Notes: generated by a model not told the origin, from the letters alone. Positions 50,250 through 59,506 are shown, numbered from the stretch's first letter. The stretch is 64,000 nt of DNA from DAOUAT01 sp964551735 (GCA_964551735.1 CAZKEF010000001.1:1-64000); one strand, 5' to 3'. A program made the numbers and translations.

Positions 50250-51383
50250 TCACTTCTGCACGTTAAGTATTACTTGCGTCTGATTATCAGCGGTAGAGAT
50301 CATGATACTTACGGTCTGGCTGTCCTTAGTGAAGCCGAGTTGCGCGAAGGCATCTGTAGTCATCGGTTCGCCTTCAGCTTGCCAGCCCGCCCTGGCCATC
50401 TCGTCCTGGTAGAACGCAACTACCTGATCAAGCTTAGCCGCAGTCTTGTAGCTGATCATGTCACCAAAAGTCGTCTGTTCAGTGGCATCATCCATCAGGG
50501 GCAGATCGCCGGCCGCGCTTTCACAATTGGCGGGCGGTTCAATAATGATGGGCTGGTTGACGTCGCTCAGCTCCCATGTCCACTGGCCCTTACCATCTTG
50601 GGCGCCCTCAGTCACAGCACCCAGGAAGCCCAGGCCACCTTCCCAGCGCATGATATCTTTCACTACGTACCCGCCATCTACGGCAACCCAGATCTCGCCA
50701 TCCACCTTGCTGAAACCGGTCAAGCTCGCCGCCTTCTCATCATACTTGTAATGGCGCGCGCGAATACCGTTGACGTTATCCATCCCGACATACCTGGCAT
50801 CATTGAGTGAGCCCAGTGAGGAAGGGTTGAAAAGCCCACGTTCAAATTGGTCCTCTTCATTGGATACCGAAATACACTCCTCTGCCCCAGCTTCGCCCAT
50901 CATCATGTAGGACATGTCACCGATCTGCCAGATCTCCATTTTGCCCTGTTCGGCCGGTTCATCGGATGACGTCGAGTTGAGCACAAAATGCAACGCCTTG
51001 GGTTCTGAGGTGAATTCTTCGTTCCAGTCCCAAGTGATGGTCACGGTCTTACCCGCCTCGGTCGCGTTCCACTCCGATGTCCACCGCGCCCGGTAACTCT
51101 GCAGTTTGTCAAGGCCATCCGCGCGGCTGGTGATGGACAGCGCCTCTTCGGTCGGTTCAACGGTTGGCACGGCCGTCGGCTGCGCGGCTTCAAGAGCAGG
51201 CGCCTTCGTGGCCTCTGCCTGTACGGGCTCCTTGGTTGCTGCTGCCTCTGTAGCTACAGTGACATCGCCGGATGCGCCGGTATCGCCACCCGTAGCAGCC
51301 TTGTTGCCCCCCCCGCAGGCTGCCAAGCTCAAAACAATGAGCAGGCCAACGATGATGCGCGCTTGGGATGGTATAGTTTTCAT
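50250..51383 (-). CDS. Lipoprotein with LppX/LprG-like fold
   Basis: The 377-residue protein has a lipobox (VLSLAAC) and a Thr/Ala/Glu linker (about 22-80). A first domain (LDKLQSYRARWTSEWNATEA, KMEIWQIGDMSYMMM, GEIWVAVDGGYVVKDIMRWE) resembles LolA/LppX-like beta-half-barrels that carry lipids. A second domain (DQVVAFYQDEMARAGWQAEG, SQTVSIMISTADNQTQVILN) resembles the small sensor/lipoprotein domains common in Chloroflexota. Function unknown. A strong promoter is 80 bases upstream. Confidence 0.7.
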   Translation of the reverse strand: MKTIPSQARIIVGLLIVLSLAACGGGNKAATGGDTGASGDVTVATEAAATKEPVQAEATKAPALEAAQPTAVPTVEPTEEALSITSRADGLDKLQSYRARWTSEWNATEAGKTVTITWDWNEEFTSEPKALHFVLNSTSSDEPAEQGKMEIWQIGDMSYMMMGEAGAEECISVSNEEDQFERGLFNPSSLGSLNDARYVGMDNVNGIRARHYKYDEKAASLTGFSKVDGEIWVAVDGGYVVKDIMRWEGGLGFLGAVTEGAQDGKGQWTWELSDVNQPIIIEPPANCESAAGDLPLMDDATEQTTFGDMISYKTAAKLDQVVAFYQDEMARAGWQAEGEPMTTDAFAQLGFTKDSQTVSIMISTADNQTQVILNVQK

Positions 51384-51464
51384 AGCTTTCTCCTTGTGGA
51401 TACCTGACCGCTGAAAGTCGCTCAGCCGGTCTCAAGAACGACGGCATATTGATCAATATTGCAT

Positions 51465-51492
51465 AGTCTACTCCGGTCATGAAACTTGTCAA
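51465..51492 (-). promoter_or_regulatory. Promoter for the LppX-like lipoprotein gene
   Basis: On the minus strand: perfect TTGACA (51487-51492), 16-base spacer, TAGACT. Confidence 0.6.
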
Positions 51493-51536
51493 GCCCGACA
51501 CCTCAACCTTTGCGAGAGGAATCACAAATGTGACAG

Positions 51537-51565
51537 TTGACAACGCAGTTAAACGACCCTACAAT
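51537..51565 (+). promoter_or_regulatory. Promoter for the aminotransferase gene
   Basis: A near-consensus promoter: TTGACA, 17-base spacer, TACAAT. The start would lie near 51572, leaving a leader of about 30 bases. Confidence 0.75.
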
Positions 51566-51602
51566 GCTGCAAAGGTCACCCTAATTGCCTTGGAGAACAT
51601 TG

Positions 51603-52769
51603 ATGGATTTCGCCGAACGCGTCACTCACCTCACCCCAGAGGGGGCCTACCACATGCTGGCGCGCGCCCAGGCGCTGGAAGCTGCCGGCCGCCACATCAT
51701 CCACCTGGAGATCGGCCAGCCCGACGTGCCGACCTTCGCCAACATCCGCCAGGCCGGCGTCAAAGCCATTGAAGATGGCTTCACGCGCTACACCGCGACC
51801 GCAGGCATCAAGCCGCTGCGCGAAGCTATCGCGGAGGATGTCAGTGTACGCCGCGGGATCGCGGTGCGGCCGTCGCAGGTCGTCGTCGGCCCTGGGGCGA
51901 AGCCGGCGCTCTTCTTCCCCACTCTGGCGCTGGTGCGGCCCGGCGATGAGGTGATCTACCCCGATCCCGGCTTCCCCACGTACGCGGCCATGATCCGCGT
52001 GGCCGGCGGCACGCCCGTGCCCGTGCCGCTGCTGGAGGAGGCGGACTTCTCGTTCGATCTGGACGCCTTCGACCGGCTGGTCAGCGACCGCACCCGGCTG
52101 ATCATCCTTAACTCGCCCAGCAACCCCACCGGTGGGGTGATGCCGCTCTCCGCGCTGGAGCACATCGCTGCGGTCGCGCGGCAGCGAGGCATTTGGGTGC
52201 TGTCAGATGAGATCTACATGCGGCTGATGTTTGACGGCAGCGCAGCCCCCACCATCGCCGCGCTGCCCGGCATGGCCGAGCGCACCATCATCTGCGACGG
52301 GTTCTCCAAGACCTACGCGATGACGGGCTGGCGCCTGGGCTTCGGCATCATGCCCGAGCCGCTGGCCGAGCGGGTCGAGTTGCTGCTGACTCATTCCATC
52401 GGCTGCACGGCCAGCTTCACCCAGGTCGCCGGGGTCGAGGCGCTGAGGGGGCCGCAGGAACAGGTGGAGGCCGTGGTAGCCGAGTATCAGCGCCGCCGCG
52501 ATGTGCTGGTCGCCGGGCTGAACGCGATCCCCGGCTGGCGCTGCCGCACGCCCCAGGGCGCGTTCTACGCTTTCCCCAACGTCTCATCCTACGGCAAGAC
52601 CTCAAGCTGGTGGGCCGACTATCTGCTGGACGAGGCCGGTGTGGCGGTGCTCCCCGGCACTGCGTTCGGCGGGTGCGGCGAGGGTTATCTGCGGCTAATC
52701 TTCGCGAACTCGATGGAAAACATCAAGCTGGCGCTAGAGCGGATCGCCGCGGCGGTGGTGAAACTGTAA
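51603..52769 (+). CDS. Class I/II PLP-dependent aminotransferase
   Basis: The 388-residue enzyme has the aspartate aminotransferase-type motifs: HLEIGQPDVPTFANI, RYTATAGIKPLREAIAEDVS, LNSPSNPTGGVMPLSALEHI, WVLSDEIYMRLMFD and the PLP-lysine CDGFSKTYAMTGWRLGF. Late Arg in YLRLIFANS binds the substrate carboxylate. It transfers amino groups between an amino acid and a keto acid; the specific substrate is unknown. The ATG at 51603 has GGAGAA upstream; a TTG at 51585 is an alternative. Confidence 0.9.
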   Translation: MDFAERVTHLTPEGAYHMLARAQALEAAGRHIIHLEIGQPDVPTFANIRQAGVKAIEDGFTRYTATAGIKPLREAIAEDVSVRRGIAVRPSQVVVGPGAKPALFFPTLALVRPGDEVIYPDPGFPTYAAMIRVAGGTPVPVPLLEEADFSFDLDAFDRLVSDRTRLIILNSPSNPTGGVMPLSALEHIAAVARQRGIWVLSDEIYMRLMFDGSAAPTIAALPGMAERTIICDGFSKTYAMTGWRLGFGIMPEPLAERVELLLTHSIGCTASFTQVAGVEALRGPQEQVEAVVAEYQRRRDVLVAGLNAIPGWRCRTPQGAFYAFPNVSSYGKTSSWWADYLLDEAGVAVLPGTAFGGCGEGYLRLIFANSMENIKLALERIAAAVVKL

Positions 52770-52817
52770 CACAATCCGGCGGATTGTGTCCTCCGTTCGT
52801 GGCCGGGATGCTCGCAC

Positions 52818-52845
52818 GACGCCGGTCACAGACCGGCTGAAAGCA
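52818..52845. repeat. Interspersed repeat of the GCCGGTCACAGACCGGC family
   Basis: Near-identical to the copy at 19156-19184, with GACGCCGGTC, ACA and GACCGGCTGAAAGCA. It lies between the aminotransferase and the H1-like gene. Confidence 0.75.
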
Positions 52846-52913
52846 GGGCGAGAGTGTACCACAATCCGCTGGAACGGGGCACACGGCGATAAATCACAAC
52901 TCAGGAGACACGC

Positions 52914-53906
52914 ATGAACATCGAAGATCTGCTACAGGCCATGACTTCGGCGATCTCGGTCGAGCGGATGGGCGGCGCCAGCAAAACGGATGCGCGCAGC
53001 GCAGAAAGCGGCCTCCTCGACCTGCTGGGCGGCCTGTTGGGCGGCGGCAGAAGCACGAGCGGAACAGACGCCACCGACCTGCTCCGGGACTTGCTGGGTG
53101 GTGGGAGCGGTGGCGGCGGCTCGGCCCTCGGCATCGCCGAGGAAACTGGCCTATCCCCGGCCCTGATCCAAAGTGCGCTGGCCCTGGTAGTAGGCAAGCT
53201 ACTGCGCGGCCGGGCCCAGGACGCAGAGGCCACGTCGGGCGCCGCCTTCGAGGCCGGCGCCGGTGCGACGTCGGTCAACCTGGACAGCCTGCTGGAACGG
53301 ATGCGCGGCGGCGCAGATGTGGATGCGCAGACCCTGAACGCCACCGGCCTGCCGCAAGAATTGGCGGCTAAAGCGGGCATTGACCTGCCCCAGGCCATCA
53401 AAGCCCTCCAGGCCATCCTGGCCCTGCTCACAGGCAGCAAGGCCAAGACAACCAAACGCCGCAGCACCAAGAGCACATCGAGCACCGCCAAGTCACGGAA
53501 CACCAAGAGTGCGTCCGCCACCGCCAAGTCGCGCAGCACGAAAAGCACGCCGAGCAGCAAGAGCAAGTCAACAGCCAAAAAGGCGTCCTCGGGCGCGGCA
53601 CGCAAGACGACAACCAAGAAAACCGACGACGAAGACAAAAAGCCGGCCACCCGCACCCGACGCTCAACTACCGGCAGCACCGGCGCGGAATCAACTGTCA
53701 AGAAGCCGAGCACGACATCACGCGCGCGCAAGCCGGCGGCCAGCACAGAAGAGAAGCCCGCGGCCAAGAAGCCGAGTACGACATCACGCACGCGCAAGCC
53801 GGTCAGCAGCGCTACCAAGCCGCGCAAGAAGCCTGCTACCGGTTCAGGTGGAACATCTAGCGGCGACCTGGACAACATCCTGGATGGTTGGTCGGTTTCG
53901 GGGTAA
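52914..53906 (+). CDS. DUF937-like protein with histone H1-like basic tail
   Basis: The 330-residue protein has an N-terminal domain of about 160 residues with Gly-rich helical segments (LLDLLGGLLGGGRSTSGTDA, ETGLSPALIQSALALVVGKL), which resembles DUF937 proteins. From about 175 to the end it is a Lys/Ser/Thr/Ala-rich disordered tail (TAKSRNTKSASATAKSRSTK, RARKPAASTEEKPAAKKPST) like eukaryotic H1 and bacterial histone-like tails. It ends in a short acidic DLDNILDGWSVSG. It probably binds nucleic acid; this is inference. Confidence 0.68.
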   Translation: MNIEDLLQAMTSAISVERMGGASKTDARSAESGLLDLLGGLLGGGRSTSGTDATDLLRDLLGGGSGGGGSALGIAEETGLSPALIQSALALVVGKLLRGRAQDAEATSGAAFEAGAGATSVNLDSLLERMRGGADVDAQTLNATGLPQELAAKAGIDLPQAIKALQAILALLTGSKAKTTKRRSTKSTSSTAKSRNTKSASATAKSRSTKSTPSSKSKSTAKKASSGAARKTTTKKTDDEDKKPATRTRRSTTGSTGAESTVKKPSTTSRARKPAASTEEKPAAKKPSTTSRTRKPVSSATKPRKKPATGSGGTSSGDLDNILDGWSVSG

Positions 53907-53907
53907 C

Positions 53908-54882
53908 CTAACCCCACCGTTCGACCAACGCATCCATCATCGCGTCGAGTCGTGCATCCACGGTCTGCCGGGCCGGATCAGCGTCGTACCAGGCCATGAT
54001 CTCCTCGGCCCCGCGGGAGAAGGGGATGGCCGGGGCAAAGTCCGGCACGAAGCGCTTGATCTTGCTGTTGTCAAAGATCACGCTGTGGGCCTTGTCGCCC
54101 AACAAGCCCGCGCCCCACTCCGGATCGGCGCGGGCGATGGCGTCGGAGGGCACGTGCACCAGACGCGGCTCGACCCCGGCCGCGCGGCCGACGATGGTGT
54201 AGATCTGGTTCCACGTCAACAGCTCGTCGGAGGTGATGTGGAACGCTTCGCCCACCGCGCGCAGGTTGCCCAGCAGACCCACGAAGCCGGCCGCGAAGTC
54301 GCGATGGTGGGTCAGCACCCACAAGGATGTGCCGTCGCCCTGCACCACGGCCGGCTTGCCCTGCCTCATGCGCGCCACCGAGGTGTAGCCGCCCGTCACC
54401 GGCAACTTGGTACGGTCGTAGGTGTGCGAGGGCCTCACAATGGTGAAGGGGAACCCCTCCTCCCGATAAGCGCGCACCAGCAGTTCTTCGCACGCGATCT
54501 TGTCCCGCGAATACTGCCAGAACGGGTTGGCCAGCAGCGTCCCCTCAGTGATGGGCAGGCTGGACAAGGGCTTCTGATAAACTGACGCCGAGCTGATGAA
54601 AACATACTGGCCCGTCCGGCCGCGGAAGCGCGCGATGTCCGCGGCCACCTGGTCAGGCGTGAAGGCAATCCAATCCACCACGGCATCGAAGCGCAGGCCG
54701 GCCAACGCCGCATCGGTCGCGGCCGCGTCCCGGATGTCCGCGTGGATCACGCGCGCCCCGGCCGGGATGGGCCGCACGGATTCGCCCCGGTTGAGCAGAT
54801 AGAGCTCGATGCCGCGGGCCAGCGCCAACTCGGAACACGCCGAGCTGATGACGCCCGTGCCGCCAATGAACAGAGCTTTCAC
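53908..54882 (-). CDS. NAD-dependent epimerase/dehydratase (extended SDR)
   Basis: The 324-residue protein has the Rossmann motif FIGGTGVISSA (Gly-x-x-Gly form) and the catalytic YxxxK in WQYSRDKIACEELL. It acts on a nucleotide sugar or related substrate. The Gly-rich motif is GGTGVIS rather than GGTGFIG, a common variant. It converges on the H1-like gene with a one-base gap. Confidence 0.82.
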   Translation of the reverse strand: MKALFIGGTGVISSACSELALARGIELYLLNRGESVRPIPAGARVIHADIRDAAATDAALAGLRFDAVVDWIAFTPDQVAADIARFRGRTGQYVFISSASVYQKPLSSLPITEGTLLANPFWQYSRDKIACEELLVRAYREEGFPFTIVRPSHTYDRTKLPVTGGYTSVARMRQGKPAVVQGDGTSLWVLTHHRDFAAGFVGLLGNLRAVGEAFHITSDELLTWNQIYTIVGRAAGVEPRLVHVPSDAIARADPEWGAGLLGDKAHSVIFDNSKIKRFVPDFAPAIPFSRGAEEIMAWYDADPARQTVDARLDAMMDALVERWG

Positions 54883-54891
54883 GACTCCCCC

Positions 54892-56271
54892 TTACACCCT
54901 GCCCCCTTGGCGCACGTTACCCCGCGCGAGTGAGGCAAAAATACCCAGCACGCACAGCACCGCCGAGAACGTGAACGCGATGTGGGTGCTGGTCAGAAAC
55001 GCGCCATAGTACGGCGGCGTGATGGCAACCGGGCCGATCACCACCGAGAAGATCAGCAACGTGACCCCCAGACCCAACATCTGCCCCAGGGTACGCATGG
55101 TGGCCAGCAGGGCCGAGGCCACGCCGTACATGCGCCGGTCGGCAGAGCCCATGATGGCGTTCATGTTGGGCGACGAGAAGAGGCCGAACCCGAACCCCAG
55201 CAGCAGCAGGGCGGCGATGACGTAAGCCAGGGGCGTGTTCGCGCCCAGGAAGATCAGCATGATCAGGCCCAGGGCCGTGACCCCCATGCCCGCCGACGCC
55301 ACGATGCGCGACTCGACACGATCCGACAGCCGGCCGGCCAGCGGCGAGAAGAGCGCCTGCACCAGTGGCTGCGCAACCAGGACCAGCCCGGCCTGCTGCG
55401 GGGTCAACGCCTTGATGTATTGCAGGTAGAGGCTGAGCAGGAAGCCAACGGCGGTGGTGGCCAGGTAGTTGATCAACGCGGCCAGGCTGGAGAAAGTGAA
55501 AGCCCGGTTGCCGCGGAACAGGCTCAGGTGCAGCACCGGAGCCGGCGCGCGGCTCTCCCAGACCAGGAACCCGATCATGCCTGCCACGCCGACAACCAGG
55601 AGCGCGCCCCCGCTGATCGCGGGCAGCTGCGACAGGCCGAGCATCAAGATCGCGATGGCCAGGCCGTAGATCAGTGAGCCGATCCAATCGAACGCCTCAC
55701 CGGCCGCGGCCGTCCATTCGGCCTTGAGCCGGAACGCCGCGACCGCCGCGACGACGCCCAGGATCATGCTGGCTACGAACACGCTGCGCCAGCCAAGATT
55801 CTGCGTCAGGACGCCGCCCAGGAACGGGCCGGCCGACAGGCCGATGTAGACCGACGCCACGTTGATGCCCAGCACCCGCCCGCGTTCGCCCGGCGGATAT
55901 GCGGAGCTGAGGATCGCTGAACTGGTGGCGAACATCATCGCCGCGCTGACGCCTTGCAGCACGCGCACCGCGATCAGCATCCCACCGGACGCTGTAAAAA
56001 CCAGCACCGCGGTCGTAGCCAGATAACCCAACACGCCGTAGGTGAAAACCCGCTTGCGGCCGTGGATATCGGCCGCGCGGCCAAAGGGCACCAGGAATAT
56101 GGCTACGGCCAGCGTGTACGACGTGGCCACCCACCCCAGCGCTACCGCACTCAAGCTGAATTCCTTGCCGATGATAGGCAGCGCGATGTTCAGTGAGGAG
56201 CCCATGAACGCCGTCAGGAAGGAGGCGATAGTGGTGGTGAGGAGGACCGACCCCTGGCGCGGTTGCTGCAT
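54892..56271 (-). CDS. MFS drug:proton antiporter (DHA2 type)
   Basis: The 459-residue protein has about fourteen membrane segments with LGWVATSYTLAVAIFLVPFG, RAADIHGRKRVFTYGVLGY and the DHA2 motif GPFLGGVLTQNLGWRSVF. Such proteins export drugs or toxic compounds using proton motive force. It starts 3 bases after the saccharopine dehydrogenase-like gene ends. Confidence 0.87.
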   Translation of the reverse strand: MQQPRQGSVLLTTTIASFLTAFMGSSLNIALPIIGKEFSLSAVALGWVATSYTLAVAIFLVPFGRAADIHGRKRVFTYGVLGYLATTAVLVFTASGGMLIAVRVLQGVSAAMMFATSSAILSSAYPPGERGRVLGINVASVYIGLSAGPFLGGVLTQNLGWRSVFVASMILGVVAAVAAFRLKAEWTAAAGEAFDWIGSLIYGLAIAILMLGLSQLPAISGGALLVVGVAGMIGFLVWESRAPAPVLHLSLFRGNRAFTFSSLAALINYLATTAVGFLLSLYLQYIKALTPQQAGLVLVAQPLVQALFSPLAGRLSDRVESRIVASAGMGVTALGLIMLIFLGANTPLAYVIAALLLLGFGFGLFSSPNMNAIMGSADRRMYGVASALLATMRTLGQMLGLGVTLLIFSVVIGPVAITPPYYGAFLTSTHIAFTFSAVLCVLGIFASLARGNVRQGGRV

Positions 56272-56274
56272 CGG

Positions 56275-57411
56275 TTAGTGGCTCCCTTCTTGCACATTCG
56301 CGCGCAATGCGACCCCGCGCGCCGCCAGGTCGGCCACCACCCGCTCGAAGCAGCCCGGCGCCGCGCCCACGTACTCCGGCGGGCAGATGCCGGGCCGGGC
56401 AAAGGCGCCCGTCAGCACCAGCCGCGCGATGGCAGTGCAGGTGTAGCCGGTGGTGCGGGCCATCGACGACGTGCCCGTGGCCGGATCGGTGCGGTCGAAG
56501 AGCCGGTACACGACCGTGTGTTCGCCTTCGCCGACCTGTCCGCGGATGGTGATCGCCATCGCGGTAAACTCAGGCTCGCCCGGCGCCAGCCGCCACTGCG
56601 GGAACAGGAGCGCGGCCGCCAGATCAATGGGCCGCACCGTCACGCCGCCCACGGTCACGGGATCGCTGCTCAAGAACCCGCTCTCGCGCAGCACGCGCAC
56701 GTACTCGATGTGACCGGGATAGCGCAGCGTCTTTTCGGCCATGTCCGGCACAGGCATGGTGCGCAGCAGGGTGCGCAGGCCGTCGGTGTTGAACGCCTCC
56801 AACGTGCCCACCGGCTCGATCTCCACCAGCTCCGGCTCCGACAGCGCTGGTTTGACCACCACCGCGCCGTGCGCCATCAACCGGGCCGGCCGTGTGTACT
56901 CCTCCAGCACGTCTATCGGCGAGAAGGGCGCCTTGTACTGCCAGGGCCAGCTCCGCCGCACCGGCAGCCCACCCACCAGGCAGCGGAACGAGGTCACGCT
57001 CATGCGCGTCGCCTCGTAGCCCAGGGTCAGGTTACTCAGCCCCGGCGCCACGCCTGCATCGGTCACCGCGGTGACGCCCGCGGCCTGGGCCAGCGCGTCC
57101 AGATCGAACGGGTCCTCGCCGAAAAATGAAATATCCACTGCGTTCACGCCCGCTTCGATGACCGCCCGCAGCGTCGCAAAGCCCATAAAGCCAGGCGCCG
57201 CGCCAATCGCCAGGTCGGCCCCCGCCACGGCTGCGCGCACGGCCGCCGGATCGCGCAGGTCAGCAACCTGCGTCGCCAGAGGGTGCGCCACGGCCAGCGC
57301 CCCCAGCCGGCCGGCGTCCGCATCCACCGCGGTCACCGCGTACTCCTGGGCCAGGTCGGCCGCGATCGCACTGCCCACCATGCCCGCGCCCAAGACAACA
57401 ACTTTTTTCAT
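56275..57411 (-). CDS. Saccharopine dehydrogenase-like NAD(P)-binding protein
   Basis: The 378-residue protein has VVVLGAGMVGSAIAADLAQ, a Rossmann motif, and ALAVAHPLATQVADLRDPAA. A C-terminal part (RLVLTGAFARPGICPPEYVG) matches saccharopine dehydrogenase-type enzymes. It oxidises or reduces a substrate that links amino acid and keto acid, or carries out a related lyase reaction. A promoter with TTGACG and TATACT lies just upstream. Confidence 0.82.
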   Translation of the reverse strand: MKKVVVLGAGMVGSAIAADLAQEYAVTAVDADAGRLGALAVAHPLATQVADLRDPAAVRAAVAGADLAIGAAPGFMGFATLRAVIEAGVNAVDISFFGEDPFDLDALAQAAGVTAVTDAGVAPGLSNLTLGYEATRMSVTSFRCLVGGLPVRRSWPWQYKAPFSPIDVLEEYTRPARLMAHGAVVVKPALSEPELVEIEPVGTLEAFNTDGLRTLLRTMPVPDMAEKTLRYPGHIEYVRVLRESGFLSSDPVTVGGVTVRPIDLAAALLFPQWRLAPGEPEFTAMAITIRGQVGEGEHTVVYRLFDRTDPATGTSSMARTTGYTCTAIARLVLTGAFARPGICPPEYVGAAPGCFERVVADLAARGVALRANVQEGSH

Positions 57412-57437
57412 GCTGCTCCCCCCGCTGTGATGGGCGC

Positions 57438-57466
57438 AGTATAGCCCTTGCTGTGTACTGCGTCAA
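57438..57466 (-). promoter_or_regulatory. Promoter for the saccharopine dehydrogenase-like gene
   Basis: On the minus strand: TTGACG (57461-57466), 17-base spacer, TATACT. The MFS gene follows on the same transcript. Confidence 0.68.
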
Positions 57467-57521
57467 ACTCGCTAAAAATGCGGGCGGCAGTTGGAATGAC
57501 CGCGTCTAAACCGCACAGCTT

Positions 57522-57549
57522 TGACTTTCCCAGTTCACCCGGTATACTT
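57522..57549 (+). promoter_or_regulatory. Promoter for the transglutaminase-like gene
   Basis: TTGACT, 16-base spacer and TATACT, 35 bases upstream of the ATG. Confidence 0.68.
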
Positions 57550-57585
57550 CCGCGGTCACAACTCGGACAGAAAGGACGAAGCACC

Positions 57586-58233
57586 ATGACCGCGCAGACC
57601 CTGGAAGCACACCTGACCGCCGACGAACTCGCCCTGTGGGCCAGCCTCACCACCCCGCGCAAAATCCAGGACTTCCTGGATACCATCGTCTACGAGCCAG
57701 AATACGCCAACCGCTGCCCATTGCGGGTGCTGCGGGAGCGCCGCGGCCACTGCCTGGACGGTGCGCTGTTCGGCGCGGCCGCGCTGCGCCGGCTGGGCTA
57801 CCCCCCGCTGGTGATCGATCTGATCCCCGAGCCGCTGGCCGACGACGACCACATGCTGGCGATCTTCCAGCGCAGCGGCGGCTTCGGCGCGGTGGCCAAG
57901 TCCAACTTCGCCGGCCTGCGCTATCGGGAGCCGGTCTACCGCTCGCTGCGCGAGCTGGTCATGTCGTACTTCGAGGACTTCTTCAACTCACTGGGCCGGA
58001 AGACGCTGCGCGGCTACACCGTACCCCTGGACCTGTCTCGCTTCGATGCCCTGTATTGGGAGGTAGACGACGCTGGCGCGGACGCCATCGAGAAGGCCAC
58101 CGGGGCCCTGCGCCGGTACGCTCTGCTCACCCCGGAGATGCTCCGCGGCCTCTCGCCGGTGGATGCGCGCCAACTCGCAGCCGGACTCCTGGGCGCCGAC
58201 CGTGCCGGGCTGTACATGGTCGGCATCGCGTGA
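57586..58233 (+). CDS. Transglutaminase-like family protein
   Basis: The 215-residue protein has a likely catalytic Cys in RRGHCLDGALFGAAALRRLG, followed by an acidic patch with His (LADDDHMLAIFQ) and Asp, as in transglutaminase/papain-like folds. RPLRVLRERRGHC is the usual N-terminal helix leading to the active Cys. It probably hydrolyses or transfers amide bonds; substrate unknown. The ATG at 57586 is supported by the AAAGGA upstream and a strong promoter. Confidence 0.72.
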   Translation: MTAQTLEAHLTADELALWASLTTPRKIQDFLDTIVYEPEYANRCPLRVLRERRGHCLDGALFGAAALRRLGYPPLVIDLIPEPLADDDHMLAIFQRSGGFGAVAKSNFAGLRYREPVYRSLRELVMSYFEDFFNSLGRKTLRGYTVPLDLSRFDALYWEVDDAGADAIEKATGALRRYALLTPEMLRGLSPVDARQLAAGLLGADRAGLYMVGIA

Positions 58234-58274
58234 ACTGGCAGACGCCTCCTGCTGTACGTTTTCGGAAGCGAGAA

Positions 58275-58426
58275 GCATCCTGAGCAGGTCGACAAGCCAA
58301 AATACTTAACGAATAGCGACCAGTCGAAGCATGTCCTGAGCGCCGTCGAAGGGGATGCGGCCTCACGCAATGGCCGCTCCACACCCTTCGACTCCGTTAC
58401 GCTCCACTCAGGGTGCTCCGCTCAGG
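58275..58426. repeat. Second copy of the GCATCCTGAGC-type inverted repeat
   Basis: The left arm at 58275 (GCATCCTGAGC) and the right arm ending at 58426 (CTCAGGGTGCTCCGCTCAGG) flank inner segments GTCGAAGG and CCCTTCGACTCCG. It fills most of the gap before the cobalt transporter operon. Confidence 0.75.
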
Positions 58427-58473
58427 TATTTTTGATCGCAGCACGGTACTGCACCCCGATTCGGTTCGCGCAC

Positions 58474-58503
58474 TTGACGATGTGTGTGCTTTTGCGCTAT
58501 ACT
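58474..58503 (+). promoter_or_regulatory. Promoter for the CbiM operon
   Basis: TTGACG, 18-base spacer and TATACT. An inverted repeat TTGC-N8-GCAA lies over the predicted start (58508-58523) and is a candidate operator for the Fur-family regulator encoded in the operon. Confidence 0.55.
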
Positions 58504-58507
58504 TCTA

Positions 58508-58523
58508 TTGCGAACTCTTGCAA
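58508..58523. promoter_or_regulatory. Candidate operator for the Fur-family regulator
   Basis: The sequence TTGCGAACTCTTGCAA has matching ends TTGC and GCAA, at the predicted start site. A separate longer inverted pair, CTTTTGCG (58490-58497) and CGCAAAAG (58535-58542), could fold around the ribosome site AAAGGAG. Confidence 0.35.
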
Positions 58524-58552
58524 CAACAGCCATTCGCAAAAGGAGTAGAATC

Positions 58553-59506
58553 ATGTTGTACAGACCTCAACCGATGCACATCCCCGATGGGTTCCTTTCC
58601 GTGTTGGTATCGCTCTTCCTGTGGGCGCTTTCCATCGCCGTGATCGCCTACGCCCTGCGCCGGGTGAACCGGGAGGTGGGCGAGCGGCAAGTGCCGCTGA
58701 TGGGCGTGCTGGCCGCAGCCATCTTTGCGGGGCAGATGCTAAACTTCGCGGTCACCGGCGGCACCTCAGGCCACCTGATGGGCGCGGCGCTGGCGACCAT
58801 CCTGTTGGGGCCGTGGGCCGCGGTGATCGTGATGACCGCCGTGGTCGGCGTGCAGGCGCTGATCTTCCAGGACGGCGGTCTGCTGGCGCTGGGCGCGAAC
58901 ATCTTCAACATGGGCGTGGTCGGCGTGGCGACCGCCTACTTCACCTACCGCACGGTGCAACGGCTGGCGGGCGGCAAGCGGTGGGGCGTCTTCCTGGGTG
59001 GGTTCGCGGCCGGCTGGCTGTCGGTTGTGATCGCCGCGCTGGGCGTGGCGCTGCAGCTCGCACTGTCGGCCGCGTCGCCAGCCAACGTAGCCGTGCCCGC
59101 CATGGGCGGCATTCACATGCTGATCGGCATCGGCGAGGGGCTGATCACGCTGGGCGCGTTGGCATTCCTCTACACCGCCCGCCGTGACCTGGTCACCTCC
59201 GGAGGCGCGGCCGGCGTGCGCAGCCGGGCGGTCTGGGCCGGCGGCCTGCTGATCGCGCTCGCGCTGGCGGTGCTGGCGCCGCTGGCCTCGGCCAACCCTG
59301 ATGGCCTGGAGTGGGTGGCCGAACAGCGCGGCTTTCTGGACCGCGCCCAGGATCCCGCCTACAACATCATCCCCGACTACGTGCTGCCGGGCATCTCTAG
59401 CGAGGCGTTGGCGACCATCCTGGCCGGGATCGTGGGCGTGGCCATCGTTGCTGGCGTCATGCTGGCCCTGACCTATACCCGCCGCAAGCGCGGCGCCGAT
59501 GTTTAG
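58553..59506 (+). CDS. cbiM: Cobalt/nickel ECF transporter CbiM with fused PDGLE domain
   Basis: The 317-residue protein has the CbiM N-terminal metal-binding motif MHIPDGFLS at residues 8-16, then membrane segments typical of CbiM (AAIFAGQMLNFAVTGGTSGH, IGIGEGLITLGALAFLY). From about 235 it has the PDGLE block (NPDGLEWVAEQRGF) found in CbiN-like domains. CbiM with CbiN imports Co2+ or Ni2+ together with CbiQ and CbiO. The ATG at 58553 has AAAGGAG; a start at 58574 (MHIPDG) is possible because the metal ligand is His2. Confidence 0.9.
   Translation: MLYRPQPMHIPDGFLSVLVSLFLWALSIAVIAYALRRVNREVGERQVPLMGVLAAAIFAGQMLNFAVTGGTSGHLMGAALATILLGPWAAVIVMTAVVGVQALIFQDGGLLALGANIFNMGVVGVATAYFTYRTVQRLAGGKRWGVFLGGFAAGWLSVVIAALGVALQLALSAASPANVAVPAMGGIHMLIGIGEGLITLGALAFLYTARRDLVTSGGAAGVRSRAVWAGGLLIALALAVLAPLASANPDGLEWVAEQRGFLDRAQDPAYNIIPDYVLPGISSEALATILAGIVGVAIVAGVMLALTYTRRKRGADV

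Noticed and set aside
58234..58552. Cobalamin or NiCo riboswitch before the CbiM operon
   Set aside because: The region is mostly an interspersed repeat and shows no B12-box or NiCo core; a promoter and a candidate operator explain the rest.
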